DNA from: Rotaria socialis
Lineage: Eukaryota > Rotifera > Eurotatoria > Philodinida > Philodinidae
Length of the DNA stretch: 64,000 nt
NCBI GenBank assembly: GCA_905331475.1
Contig: CAJNYU010002702.1
Span: 186,001 to 250,000, forward strand
Reading direction: 5' to 3'
Position 1 is the stretch's first letter, and each line of letters begins with the position of its first letter. This document shows, piece after piece, positions 23,183-36,117 of this stretch. The translations under genes and the position numbers were made by a program. The notes beneath the pieces are model-generated. The model did not search any database and was not told where the DNA came from. It saw only the letters and a list, made by a program, of their open reading frames with translations.

Positions 23183-26100
23183 TTATCGTTTTAAGTGATT
23201 TACAAGTTCGAGCATTTCTTGTGCTAAATTCGATTGACTTAAATTAGTCTGTGGTAAATAACATGCTATTCTTGTTAACATGGTTTGAATAGCATCTAAA
23301 GAGCATGGTTGAACTTTATAGTCAACTAAGGTCACTAGCGATGTAAGCCACGTTTTTAATGTCGACGATATTTTTGCTCGAACTTCTAATGACTTCGATG
23401 ACATTTTTGTTGTGGCATCAATATTACCTTCAATTAAATAGTTAAGTCTTAAACCAGCAATAATAAGTAATTGAAAAGCTAACGCTTGTCTGTCATAAAT
23501 ACGATTTTCTTCATTTATAGCTAAAGAATCATAATTATAAGCATACAACAATGATATATAATGTCGACGAATATATTCATGATCAACAAGCATATCAGTG
23601 GATAAACGTACAATATTGTCAAAGATTTTTTCATCAAATTGTTGAGTATTATCATGTTGTTCAAAGATTGTATTAAGTAAACGTGCAAAAAATAGTTGTC
23701 GTTTATTTGATATTGCACCATCAACATCGTCAGTTACTAATGGATGAGAATAAAGATCAGTGAAGAACGCATGAATACCTTTTGAATCAAATAATGAATA
23801 TGGTCGAATAGATTTTATATGATAATACATTAAATAATAAAGTATAAATATTAATTTATCGTGATGCAATACAAGATGACCATTAGCAGGTTTTTGTTCC
23901 ATGACAAGTTCAAGTAAAGAATTTTGTTGTTCTATTTGTTCAGATACAGATGATGTAGAAAATAGATTAGTAAACGGCGATATTGGCTCTATAGGATCAT
24001 ACAAAAAAAAGGAAATTTATTAAATATTTAATTCGAACGAAAACAGATAAGCAGAAGATGTTTTGTAGGCAGGATGTTTCTTCGTCTTTTTCACACATTA
24101 GATAGTGTGTTCGATGAGTCAGCACTAATTTTCATGTTAATGTTTGTAAAATAATCATTAAGAATTTTTGGGATAGCCTAGAATAACTAAAAGTTCTTTC
24201 GAGTTAGCCATTTTGTTAAGCGAATAATCCCCCCGCAAAATTCGATATTGACTCATATTCTATTATCTAAAACTACAGGCATATCTAACGCTGCATTCAA
24301 ATGCGAACCAATTTTTCATCAAAACGTAGAATTGTTTTTAGTGGAATATTTGTCGAAACTAAAAATTGTGCTACCTGGCTAGAAGCTAAAAAACAGATGA
24401 AATAATTTCATTTTGTGCGACGATAGCTCCTTATCTACCAGTTTATACGTAAGTAAATATCCCTAATCTTTTTTCCTTTAAGTTTTTCAAAGATTTATTT
24501 CCCTACTTTCAAACAAAAACTACATAAGAATTTTCAAGTTTTCATTCGAAGAGAACAATAAATTCTGATCTTAATTGGGTGAATGTGTTTCGCAACAAGT
24601 TAGAATGAAACAAAAACTTTTGCCTAGAAATTTTTCAATCATTCTTTCTATATACCTGCTGGATCGGATGAAACAACAATAGCATTCGATTGCCAAACAT
24701 CGTCATTATTGAAAATTGGTATTTCATTAAGTTGATTATAAATTGAGTCAATAAATGTGTTAAAAAAATTCTTTGATAATTGTTCAAGAAAAATAATCAA
24801 ATCTTTTTCATTTAAATGAAGTTCTTTATAACATAGACGATCTTTTGGAACTTTGCCAATTTTTTCAATTAATTGTGTTAATGTTACTATTCGAGGACGT
24901 ATATATGTATGCCACAAAAGTGTACCTAAATTTTGTTTGACGATTCCAATTTGAATATGATTATAGAAAAGAAGTGACAAATTAAAAAGATCAATTGGTG
25001 TTCGAGTCGTTGTTACTGATGTCGGATTAGTAGGTGATATTAATTGTTTATGCCAAATAGTCATACATATCCAAGAACAATAAACTAACAAAACAGTTGG
25101 TTCAAATGTATGTGGAAGAATTTGTCGGCATAGTAAAAGATTGCCTAAATTAAAATATCGATTAGACTGTTTATAGTGTACTATAATAAAAAAAACTCTA
25201 AGAAGGAACAAATCTACTTAGTTTACGTTTCTAAATTGTTTGAAAATATTCTTAGTTTCACAGAGATTCGCTCCCAGTATGAATCAAAGTCGATCAAAGT
25301 TCGATAATTCGTTAATTATTATAGTGTTTTGTTCATACATTTGAAATATTATTTGTAAGTTTCATCTCGTTTTTTGTACGGCTATAATTCCTGTTCAAAC
25401 GTTCACAGTAATATCAAATAAAGATTGAATTCTTCTCGAAACTTAACTTCAATTTTATACGTCATCTTTTTCATTTGTCAAAGTTTTGAAAAGTATTCTC
25501 GTCGATATTGTTTTTTTTTGTGTCATTATCTATCTAATCGAAAGGAAATGAACAACTAGATTTTTCGGACTTAAATATTTTCTTTCCTTTCAGAGTATGA
25601 TAATCAAATTGTTTTTTCAGTTTTTATCAAGAAATTCATTTGTAAATCTAATGAATCATTATATAGAAATTTTGGGAAAAGATTGAAGGAGATATCCTTA
25701 AGAAGATCGTGATAGAAAAGCAGTCAAAATTGAAATTTCATCTAAATCTTACTTTGAAATGAATTTAGATTTGAATCATTTGATACTATTACTAAACATG
25801 ATGGTTCCATAGATACTTCCATCATTCTACGCGTAATAAGTTCCAGTAAATAATCATATCGATGTTTAATAAAAATCGATTCAACAGTAAATTCACTTGA
25901 TTTAAAATCTATTGATTCGTTGTTATTTTTAATTGATAAATATAGATTTTGTATAGCAACCAGTGCCGATAAGCGACGCACTAAAATAGTTAAATTCATT
26001 TCATTATCATATAAACGAAATATCAATGTTAATAAAAGAGTTGTTAAGGCATTCGCTGATTTTTCAAGTATTGATTTCAATAAATTTTTATTATTATTCA

Positions 26101-28213
26101 TTGAATAGATGATAGAAAATATTTTTTTCCAAATATGAATTGCTTTGGGTAAAGTCAATGGTATGGAGAGCAAAGAATGTAAACAAAGTAAAACCACATC
26201 ATCATTTTTTAAATGTATTAATTGAAGATATGAACGAAATTTTTCTTCGATATTATCAATATCACTAAACCAAAACCATGATGAAAATAAATATAAACCA
26301 AGAGAAGAAAAATCTTCCGAATTTATAGTTGATTTAATTTCAAGTTGATTATCTATCGAATGCATATGACGTGATGACAGAAACATAGATTGAAATTGTC
26401 CAAACGTAAAGTTTGAAATTAATAAATTAGTTTCATCAAGAAAATGAACTTTTTTCTTTCTATTATCATTTTGATTATTATATGTTTTTTCAAATAATTG
26501 ATAATAAAGTGTTGTTTCATCATCTGTTAGATTAAGTTCACTTTGAAAATCCTTTTCAATAAATAAACATCTCAACATTTTTCAACATATTTACGTTGTT
26601 TTTCTCGGCTTACCTCTTTAGAAAATAAATCTTCGCCTTTATGTAAATATGATAAATTATCCATTCGACATTGTTCAATTGCAGTGTAAATATTCAGTAA
26701 ATTTAATGCATTATCACAAAAATCTTGCAAATGAACACATTCTTGTGGATTACGATGATGACCAGTCTTTTCTAAATCAACTAAGGATTCATCGATAAAC
26801 ATTCTTAATGTGTTTAAATTAAGATAATCTGTATGAAATAAAATATCAAGAATTTCAGATTGTGAATCTAACGATAGAAGCCGTTTTCTTTGTTGATGAA
26901 TATCTGTTTTTAATGAATCATTATCATCCGATGAATCCTTAAGAAGACGACGCACTTGGCGTACAACCATTAGATCATGTGCTCGTTGATTATTTCTGTC
27001 ACTAAATTGAGATAAAAATAGATAATGAATGTTTTGTTTTTCAATGATTCGGTAATCAAATGAATATGATTCTCAGATTCCACATCCAACGATTTCGATC
27101 TGAGCAATCGTATGAGGCAAAAACTAATGATGCAACACGTTAAGATTACACAATTATCATCATATTGTGCCAAAAGATTCAACATAGTGATCGACTTTGA
27201 ATTTTTGATTGAAAATGCTTAAATTCAAAGCGGGAACAGTTTTTATTTGCTCAATTTTCTAGTACAAAGAATGCTATTTGTTTTCTCATGATATACTCTA
27301 AAAGAAGTTTCATTTCTACAACAATTATTAAAACAATAGTTTTTGTGACCAACGCTGATTTCCATACAAAATAGTTCATTTATCGATATTCAGAAGTTTC
27401 AAGTAGTATGAAATTTCACCCGTTTTCATATTGAATTCAATCTTGTTGATAACAATCTACTTTAAGATACGATCGAACTGCTGTGCCAGCATTATGATGT
27501 TGTTTCCTATAGAAATATTATTGAACTTTTCCTGATGAAACTCATCTCAAGTTGATAAATCTTGGGAGAGAAAATCAATATTAGAATACTGTCACGAATG
27601 TTCCGACATTCTGATTCTAGTTAACTGTATCTAATTAGTTCTAATCACTTGTATATTTGCCGAAGAAAAACAAGCAAATATTCTGTATCCATACTTTGTC
27701 AGAATGGATTATTGAAGTTTTTGATAAAAATACTAAATCTCGAATATTTTACACCCGATCACAGAGCATAGTGTATCAATAAATATATTATCTTAGATTA
27801 AGAATTGATTTACCTTAATATGAGATGAAATGGAATTTCGAATGTTTTTATATCTCCATTTTCTTCCAACAGTATACATTGTTTGTAGTGTGATAGTTTC
27901 GAGGAGTTTGATCCACTAGTTGCCCATCCAAGTGTATAATGTTCAAGATAAATCAACCGACTATTTTTCGATACATTAAAAGCGGCAACACGTGCACCTT
28001 GCTGACAACCCCATATCTAAAATAGTTAAATTAAAATAGTTAGATTTTTCCCTGATAAATTTCTTTTAGTAATCAAGCAGACCTCCACTAATTGCCGTTT
28101 AGGTGCATGAATAACAAGAAAAAGAGCCGATTTTTTTGATAATAAACTCATTGATGTATCACGAACTGTTGATTCTTCAATTTGAATAAAACCAATTTCG
28201 GCTTCACGATAAC

Positions 28214-28246
<33 letters not shown>

Positions 28247-31158
28247 TTAATCAGATATTTTAGTTGTGATTTAACAAGAATTGATTCAAATACAAACCTT
28301 TAAACATGCGAATAGCGATACCTCGATGAACATCATAGATAATAATACGACCAAAACTATCACAAACTGCTGCTATATGAAGTCCAGGTGAAATAATAAT
28401 TTTTTCTCCATGTCGACGCAAATCGCGAACGCAAAATCTACACAGTTTATTTTCATTTAATTCATTTACGTAAAAATAATTCCAAATTCTTTATTTACTT
28501 ACCTACTATCAAGTTTGGTGTCTGGTTCTATTTTAACTTTTCGATTTTCTGTATTCGTTGTTGCTTGTTTCAATGGAAAAAATCGACTATGAAAATGTAA
28601 AAAATATCTGGTAGTAAGTGATCACAAATGAACTAAATAATTTTTTTAACGTCTTTCCAAGTAATCTGTAGAAGTTTAACTGGTTAGAATCGAACTTTGA
28701 TATTCTTTCAGATTAAAATTTAACATCTTTACAGAAACTCGCATTGACGAATTTGAAAATTAAGTTTGGACAAATTAAAACATATCAAAAATTGACCTGA
28801 TCTATCAACTAGCACTATTGGTTCTTAATCACTTTGCAGAGAACAATCTTGCTTTTAATTTTATACCAATGACAAATAACAATAGAACATTTTTCAGAAC
28901 AAAAAAGCTATTTCGTCTTCATGAAAACTTAATCTTCACGTCTCTGAAACTAATATTTTTAGATTTCTGCAAAGTCTTAAAAACCGATTGAACCGTGAAC
29001 AAACATTTCTCTACTTGCTTTTGCATTGCTCGTTACAACATACCTGACTGCAGACACGACGGAACTTTTAACTTTGTCAGCAAGTGCAAAGGCTACTTCT
29101 GTTAAATGTGGCATCTGCGCACCCTGTCATGAAAAAGAAAACAATGAGTTATAGATAAAAGAAGGCAAAAAGAAAAAGATAATAAATTTACTTCAGCACA
29201 ATAATAAAAGTTGCAATATGGCTCAGCACCAATCGTAACTAAACGAGAAAACAACGGTGGTACAGCCCGAATCTAAACAATAAGAATTAAAAATATTAGT
29301 TATCAGCTTTAGAAAAAGCAATGCTAGAAATACTTGAGCTTGATAGCCACCTCTCATGGAAGCAACGCAAAATTGATCAAAACGATTATCTGTTATCAAT
29401 CCTGTAAGAATAAACAAAATTTTTGTTTGCAAATAAACGGAAAAACAATTGCTATATATTTACCTGCGGGAACAAAGTCAAAAACTTGATTTTGATCAGG
29501 AAAACTCCACTTTTTAAATGATAATTGAGGTGATGTTGAAGATAACAAATTACCTAAAAGGAAAAAGTTATTGAATCAATTTCTGGTGAATTAAAATGTC
29601 AAACACAATGTAATTGTAGTTTGCTAGTAATAGGGACATTTTTTTTGTTCTATTTTGGAAGACATTCCATCACCATCTTTCTATGAAAATCTTTTAGAAG
29701 TATTTTTAATAATTAGTTCATATTCTATAACGAATTGTTGTTAATATATAGTCTTTATTCATATATCAACAGCATCAAAAGAATATTTCAATATCCACTT
29801 CCATCGATAGAGAATTAACTATCGTCATTTCATTTTGATCAGATGTGCTCCAAAGAAAAAATTGAAAGAAGCGAACAAATTGCCACAAAAAAAGTGTAAA
29901 ATATTATATCGAGTTATTTTGAATGTTCATTAAATATATATTACTACTGATAAAATTCGAGTTTAATATTAATTATTCTTTCCTAGTTCGTCTATACCTC
30001 ACTCATTTTACATAGTGTTTGACAAAAATATTATATGTTATCAAAACAAAACAGAAACAGAACGACTTCTTTTCATACTTGATTTTAATACATGATCTCG
30101 ACAAACTTTTAATAACTGATAAAGTGACAAACCATCAATGACAACAAGTATTGATGAGATGTATCGAATATAGAGTTCGTCAGGCTAAATTATAAAATAG
30201 AATATACTAAATAGAAGAAACAAACAACAATTTTATTCAATAAAACCTGTTCTGTTAAACTTCGAATAGGCGATGGAAATTGTGTATGGCATTTTAATTG
30301 TGCTACCGATTCATCATGAAATATTTGTGAAAATAATAAAATCCCATCCTTGAAAAGAAAATATTGATTAAATTCTCGTCTCACAATATTTACTGATCTT
30401 CGTTTACTTCGGTATACATTCGAACATAACCAGTAGTAAAACCAACAATAACACATGTCCATTCATGCGATGATCTAATCAAAAAGAAATTATGGTTTAT
30501 TTTTTTGAAATGTTACTCTTTAAAATTGTTGCATCTACCTCTTCACAGATGATGCTACTGGTATACAAAGTACACTTGTAATTCTTTCACTGGATATAAA
30601 TGCAAAATAAAATAAAAATTCATTTTCTAGAATCAAATATACTTGGATTCAACTTGTAATTTTGTATCAAATGATGCTATAAAGTTAGATTGTTCATGAC
30701 TTGAAACTTTACTTTTAGCTAATATTTTTTTCAAATAGAAACAAATGAAACATAAGTCTCAGAACTGTAAAAATTTAGTTCACCTGTTGAAACAACAATA
30801 TGTTGATCAAACCCAATAACAAGTAGATTCAGCGTTGGTGAAAATGCTAATTGACAATCATTTAACCATTGATTGCGATCACGAGATATTTTATTCTTTT
30901 TCTTTCCACTTGTAGAAAGTAATGCAGCTGTTCGAGCAACACTTTCTGCAGCTATAAAAATATGTTATAGGGATTTTTTTGTTAAAATAAAACAAAAGAA
31001 TAAGCTTCACTTGGTATTTCATCATCTTCTGTTGCATCTGTATCAGTTGTTGTTTGATAATCATTATCGACTATAGAATCAAGTAGATGTGGTAAGAGCA
31101 CAGCTCGAATACGTGATAAATCATCGATTTTTGATATTATATTTAGAGAACAAGCCAT
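23183..31158 (-). CDS. RAB3GAP2: Rab3 GTPase-activating protein non-catalytic subunit
   Basis: Nineteen exons give 1358 aa, close to the vertebrate length of about 1390. They are 31011-31158, 30784-30951, 30643-30718, 30539-30589, 30408-30474, 30247-30348, 30079-30184, 29464-29553, 29334-29401, 29192-29272, 29044-29123, 28503-28586, 28298-28437, 28083-28213, 27814-28016, 26614-27001, 25753-26551, 24656-25144 and 23183-23988. The start MACSLNI and [12 protein letters not shown] match the family. The N-terminal beta-propeller region includes [30 protein letters not shown] and [20 protein letters not shown]. The C-terminal half has [20 protein letters not shown] and [12 protein letters not shown]. 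With RAB3GAP1 this protein acts on Rab3 and Rab18 in synaptic, ER and lipid-droplet traffic. A TTTAG acceptor immediately before the ATG indicates a 5' UTR intron. A TA repeat (28217-28247) lies in one intron. Confidence 0.95.
28217..28247. repeat. (TA)n microsatellite in a RAB3GAP2 intron
   Basis: A TA run fills much of the short intron between the exons at 28083-28213 and 28298-28437, directly against the acceptor side. Confidence 0.85.
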
Positions 31159-32561
31159 CTAAACAAAACAAAAATGAACATATTAAACTTCAGTAGATCT
31201 ATTATTCAATGACGCAAAATAGAATATTCAAGAGAAATAGTCAAATAGAATGAAGTTCACATTCTCGATTATCTTCGGAATATATAAATAGAACAAGATT
31301 GAATATTTTCATAAATATAAATTTGCTTGAACTTGATAGAATATCATATTGTTATCAACAATATTTTGATCTGTCAGTACATTCTCACAATCAATAACGA
31401 TTGTTTTCGTATATAAGCTTATAACTGCCAAATTATTGTGGACTATCATGAATAATTAAATATTATTAAAAAAATGTTAACTGTCTCTTAGAAAAAAATA
31501 TCTTTGTAGTAAGAATTTATTACAATCTATCAAATCTATAAAAAAAAAAACCCGAATGGTTTAAGAAGTTATTTGGAACGAATACTATCTCATTTTCAAC
31601 TAATGACAGAACATTCCGATCAATCAGCTGCTACACTAAAATCTATTATTGGAATATCTAGATATCCATTCAAAACTAAGGCTGTCATTGCAAAACTTTT
31701 CGACGTTTTTCTAAAAGTTACACATATAAAACAAGTTAATTTTTATGAAAAAGATTAATTTTTCAATGTCAATGTTAATATGCCGACAGATAGTGACATC
31801 TACTCTATCATTCATATATATATACCACAACTGCTTGCGTTTTTTAATAAAATGTTAAAAATAGTACAATTCAGGTTACAGATGAACAATTAATCAGCTC
31901 TTATTTATATGTTTCTTATTTTATAAATCGCCATCGATTTTAAGTTGAAATTAATATCTCAACAAAAAAGAACTTGGTAAATTTAAGCAATCCCCCTAGT
32001 TATTATCAAATGTAATCATGATCATTTCTTCTTTCGCACATGTTCAACATATCAATAACAGAAATAGATTCTTGGTTGCGTGTCATATCCCATCATAGGT
32101 AACTGGAATGCTTTCAAAGAGAAGAAGGATAAAAAAAACAAGAAGAGAGAAGTGTATCTGTCTCAGAGTAATTATAGTTAAAAAGCATTACTACGTACAA
32201 AGATGGGTACCAACATACAAACTCTGTGACAAATATATATATATATATGGTGAAAATTCCTATAGACATATCTTTTCCCTAGGTAACTATTTCAGTTTAT
32301 GAAAATTTCAGTTATTAAATCGAAGCTGATTAAAGTAAGAGTCTGTATAGTTTCATTCGAATAATTCAGATAGCATTAAAAATTCCTAATGTAAGTTTAA
32401 CTACATATATTATTTATTTAATTGAATATTTCAATAGTGCTGTCGCCGATGAACACAACAAAAGCCATCAACGTAGAGTAGACGTACAACGAACATAGGT
32501 CTATTTGTTAATTAATTAATTCGATTTTCATATTTTTGTAAAAATAATTTCTGGTACAAAA
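31159..32561. other. Intergenic region between divergent RAB3GAP2 and the CNG pseudogene
   Basis: About 1.4 kb, AT-rich. It should hold the RAB3GAP2 promoter and 5' UTR and whatever remains of the CNG gene's N-terminal exons. One 61-codon plus-strand frame at 31573-31758 (start MERILSHFQLMTEHSDQSAA) looks less repetitive than its surroundings. It has no recognised relative and could be a gene fragment. Confidence 0.4.
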
Positions 32562-34913
32562 TGGATGATTGATCCATCACAATACTTATATTACTATTGT
32601 TATTGGCCATCAATTGTTTCTGTAGTTGTTTCCTATAATTTTATAATGCTTATTGGTCGCAGTGCTTTTTTAATGCTTCAAGAACATCTTTTAATTGCTA
32701 AGCTTATTTGTGATTATTTTTGCGGTCTATTTTATATTATTGGTACGCTTATACACACACACACACGAAAAGATTTCTTGTCTGTTTACGTTAAGAAAAT
32801 TCATTTGGAACAAAATGAGTTTGCTTTTTGTTAAAGGTTATCTTGAACAAAGTCTCATTGTTCACGATTTAGAAAAAAATCCGAATGCATCATAAGCATA
32901 GTCGTACATTTATATTTGATATCATACTAAACAAATCATCCAAATGTGTTTCGTTTCGTTTCGTTACATTATTAACAATTATTCTAATTTTAATACATTG
33001 GAATGTTGGTTTCTATTTTATAATAAGTCGTTGGATTGGTTATTCATTTGATTATTGGCTTTATAATATGACGAGAACAACATTAATATCACAATATTTA
33101 TATTGCTTTTTTTGGTCAGCAGTGGTATTATCTAATATTGATGAGATGTTACCACCAGAAACATGTGTGACAATCTGTTGCTAATGTAGAATATTTTAGT
33201 CTTCTTCCTTTATGAAAGATTTATTCATAAGAGAATTAGAGAAATTTCATATTTGTATAGAGACAAAAAACAAAATGAATGTTACAATAGCTTGTCTTTA
33301 AGTAAACACTATTTAGATGCATAAGAATAATCACAGCTGATGTTTCAAGCATATTATAATCTTTTGTTCGTTTTCAGGAACATTATTTTGTAGACGAATA
33401 CATTTTTAGAAATCAACCTAAAGTTTATATCTGTTTTCTTTTGGTTGACACCGATCATTACAGAGACCCATGTTGTGCGCTTGATGACATCCAAACATAG
33501 TTTATGATATAGTATTCATAATTTGGTTACAACTACTACAAAGTCTTGCCTCACATTTGATAGCTTTCGAAGATGAATATCCAATAATTTTAGTCAAAAT
33601 GCATGAATCCCTGAAACATTGAGAGCTATCTAACCGTTAGTAAGTTCGATAGTACTTGCAAAGATTTTTGACTGCTTCACCAGAAGCTCTGTTCTCATAG
33701 CAGCAAACTAATTTACATTCAATGATTAGTCATAATAAAAAAATGTTTAGATTAAAACTCTTCGTTGTTGCTGATTTTCTAGCAGATGTCATAGTTCCTG
33801 CTACCAGTAAGTTTTATTAACAAATATGTTATGAATAAAAATATAAAAGACTTCTAGTTGTTAGTAATGTTGGATCAATAATTGCTAGTATGAATGCTGT
33901 ACATAATGATTTTCGTCAAAAAGTTGATCAAATGCAACAATAGCTGACGTTTCGAAAAGTTGGAAATGATCTTCAACAATGTGATCTTATTTGGTTTGAT
34001 TATTTGTGGTTAGCAAAAAAAATTGTGAACTAAAATCTTCTACTAGGTAAAGAAAAAGAAAATCACTTGTTAGTTCTTTTTTTTAAACAAGAACAAATGA
34101 AAAATATATTTAATTTACTTTTTACAAAAACATATGGAATCATAGCCACAAAATCTACGTGTTTAAATAGCTTTACACATATACTTAGTTGCATTGAGAT
34201 GTATGCCAGTTTTTGCTGAAGCTCAACCTTGTCTACTTGCTAAACTTGTAACACAATTGAAATTTTGAAATTACAAATTTTAAGTCACACCGATCATGTT
34301 TCCCGAAGAGGTGATTACTATTCTCTTTAGGATTTATGTATTTACATTGTATTTAGGTGATATTAGTAAAGAAATGTTGTATTCGATTGTAGTGCAAAAG
34401 TATTTGTTACATTTGAAGTAGGCAGTGCCTTTGATAATATATTTATTGTAAATATTCCAGGTACGATTGAAGTCAGAAGAACACAACTGTTATACTGGAT
34501 TGTTTTTTTTTAGCAAGCAAAACTGGTAATCATCGTACAACCAATATTCAAAGTGTTGGTTATTAAAATTTTGTTGTTTTAACAAACAAGATTTATGTGA
34601 AATATTAGTTGAATATCCATCAGCGCATGACATATTGATTGAACGTGTAAGAGCTTATTTACACAAACACAATCTTCTAGATGAAGATGTTATACCAGAA
34701 AAAAATCTACACAATTAGAAAAACATATTGATAATTTGGAAATATGTTTTGCATCACGTATTTTGGGTAGAATGTAAAGCAAATGTGAGTAAACTGAATC
34801 AGCGATTACAAGTTATTGAAAAATTAGATGAAGAACATTCAAGAATCATGAAAAATAACAAGAAAAACGATCTTGATCATATCCGAATTGATACGAACGA
34901 TGATGATATTTGA
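32562..34913 (+). pseudogene. Cyclic nucleotide-gated channel pseudogene
   Basis: Blocks of CNG-channel sequence occur in the right order but are broken. An S1-S2 block (DPSQYLYYYCYWPSIVS) at about 32565-32740 is followed by GYLEQSLIVHDLEKN at 32837 and a TAA. S5-pore (LIHWNVGFYFIISRWIGYS, FFWSAVVLSNIDEMLPPE) lies at about 32960-33160. S6 and the C-linker (NVGSIIASMNAVHNDFRQ, WFDYLW) at about 33750-34020 keep a GTAAGT intron but have a TAG at 33941. The cyclic-nucleotide-binding domain (GDISKEM, SKTGNHRTTNIQSVGY, LVEYPSAHDILIERVR) at about 34355-34690 has frameshifts and stops. A C-terminal helical segment ends at 34913. S3 and the S4 voltage-sensor helix are missing between the second and third blocks. 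The living family forms cation channels in sensory cells. No mobile element is visible. Symbol omitted because subunit type cannot be decided. Confidence 0.88.
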
Positions 34914-36117
34914 TTAGATTATAACTATGGATTATACATGTGTCGATGTGTATGTTCTTTCTATTTGTTTTGCATTCCCTAAATATTTATATCTAACGTG
35001 AATGTTATTTGAGAAGCTAGTTATATCAAGTTCACATAATATTCATACCTCACGTACATTTATATGTAATCATATTGATTATAATCAATGTTCAGCAAAA
35101 GAAAAATATTTATATCTCATCAAAAATAGATTAAAAACTTTTACGACAAAAATTAAAAGAATAATAAATTCTCATCATTGCTTGAGTTTTATCTCTAGAG
35201 AATCGTTTCATTTGAATAAATGACATACGAAAAGATCTATAACTACTTCACAATAAAAATATCACATCGTCTTCGTTTTTATTATTCTTTTGAAAAACAT
35301 CATTGATACATAAAATGCATTTTCTCAGGGCAAGATTGCCATGTATGCATACTAACTTTAGCTTCTTCTCATATCAAGAGAATGATCTTGCTGTTTTTCA
35401 AAATATGTCTGTAGTATATGTACAGATATTTATATGGATCAAAGAGAGAGAGAATAAAAAAAAGAAAGAAATGCTCTTGTCTTCATTTACGGACAAGGAT
35501 AAGTCTCGTCAGCTATAGTACTAATAACAGGTTTGAATCGATATTAACACATATATCAACATTCGAAATGCTTTTTAATTTGAATTGGCATATTGTTCTT
35601 TTTATTATTTTTATGAGCAACTGTAGCTACTCAAAAACATTTATCGATATTTCTAATTAAAAAGACCTGTCGATAATCGCTAGACACGCGATACACGTCA
35701 AGAAAGCTAAAAGTCAACTTTATATTGACCGTTATCGGTTTGTCTTCTTTCATGTCATCTCAACGTCTTCTGTTTGATTGATTAGAATAAAGAAAGAGAA
35801 TAAATTAAAGTTATCAAACAAGTAGTATGCCATTCGTTTTTGTCGAAGTATATAGCTGCGCACAATATAAAGTAAAGAAGGAAGAAGGCCATTGAGGATT
35901 GACCGTTTATCCTTCTCTCCTTCTAGAGCAAGCAAGAGAAAGAGATTGATTCTCTTCTCTTTCCTTCTCTTTCTTAGTATACACATCTTCTACATTTCAT
36001 TGTTCATACGGACGAACACAGCAAATAGACGATAGCAACACAAGTAGGCACATCACCAGTCCTGTTCTAGATCAATTCAAATATTTCTATTGTCGGATAT
36101 TCAACGTTATTGATACA
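34914..36117. other. Intergenic region, presumed promoter of the mutarotase-like gene
   Basis: About 1.2 kb without a supported gene. The last 300 bp are less AT-rich. They contain a TATA-like GTATATAG near 35850 and GA-rich tracts, and plausibly hold the promoter and 5' UTR of the gene starting at 36118. Confidence 0.35.
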
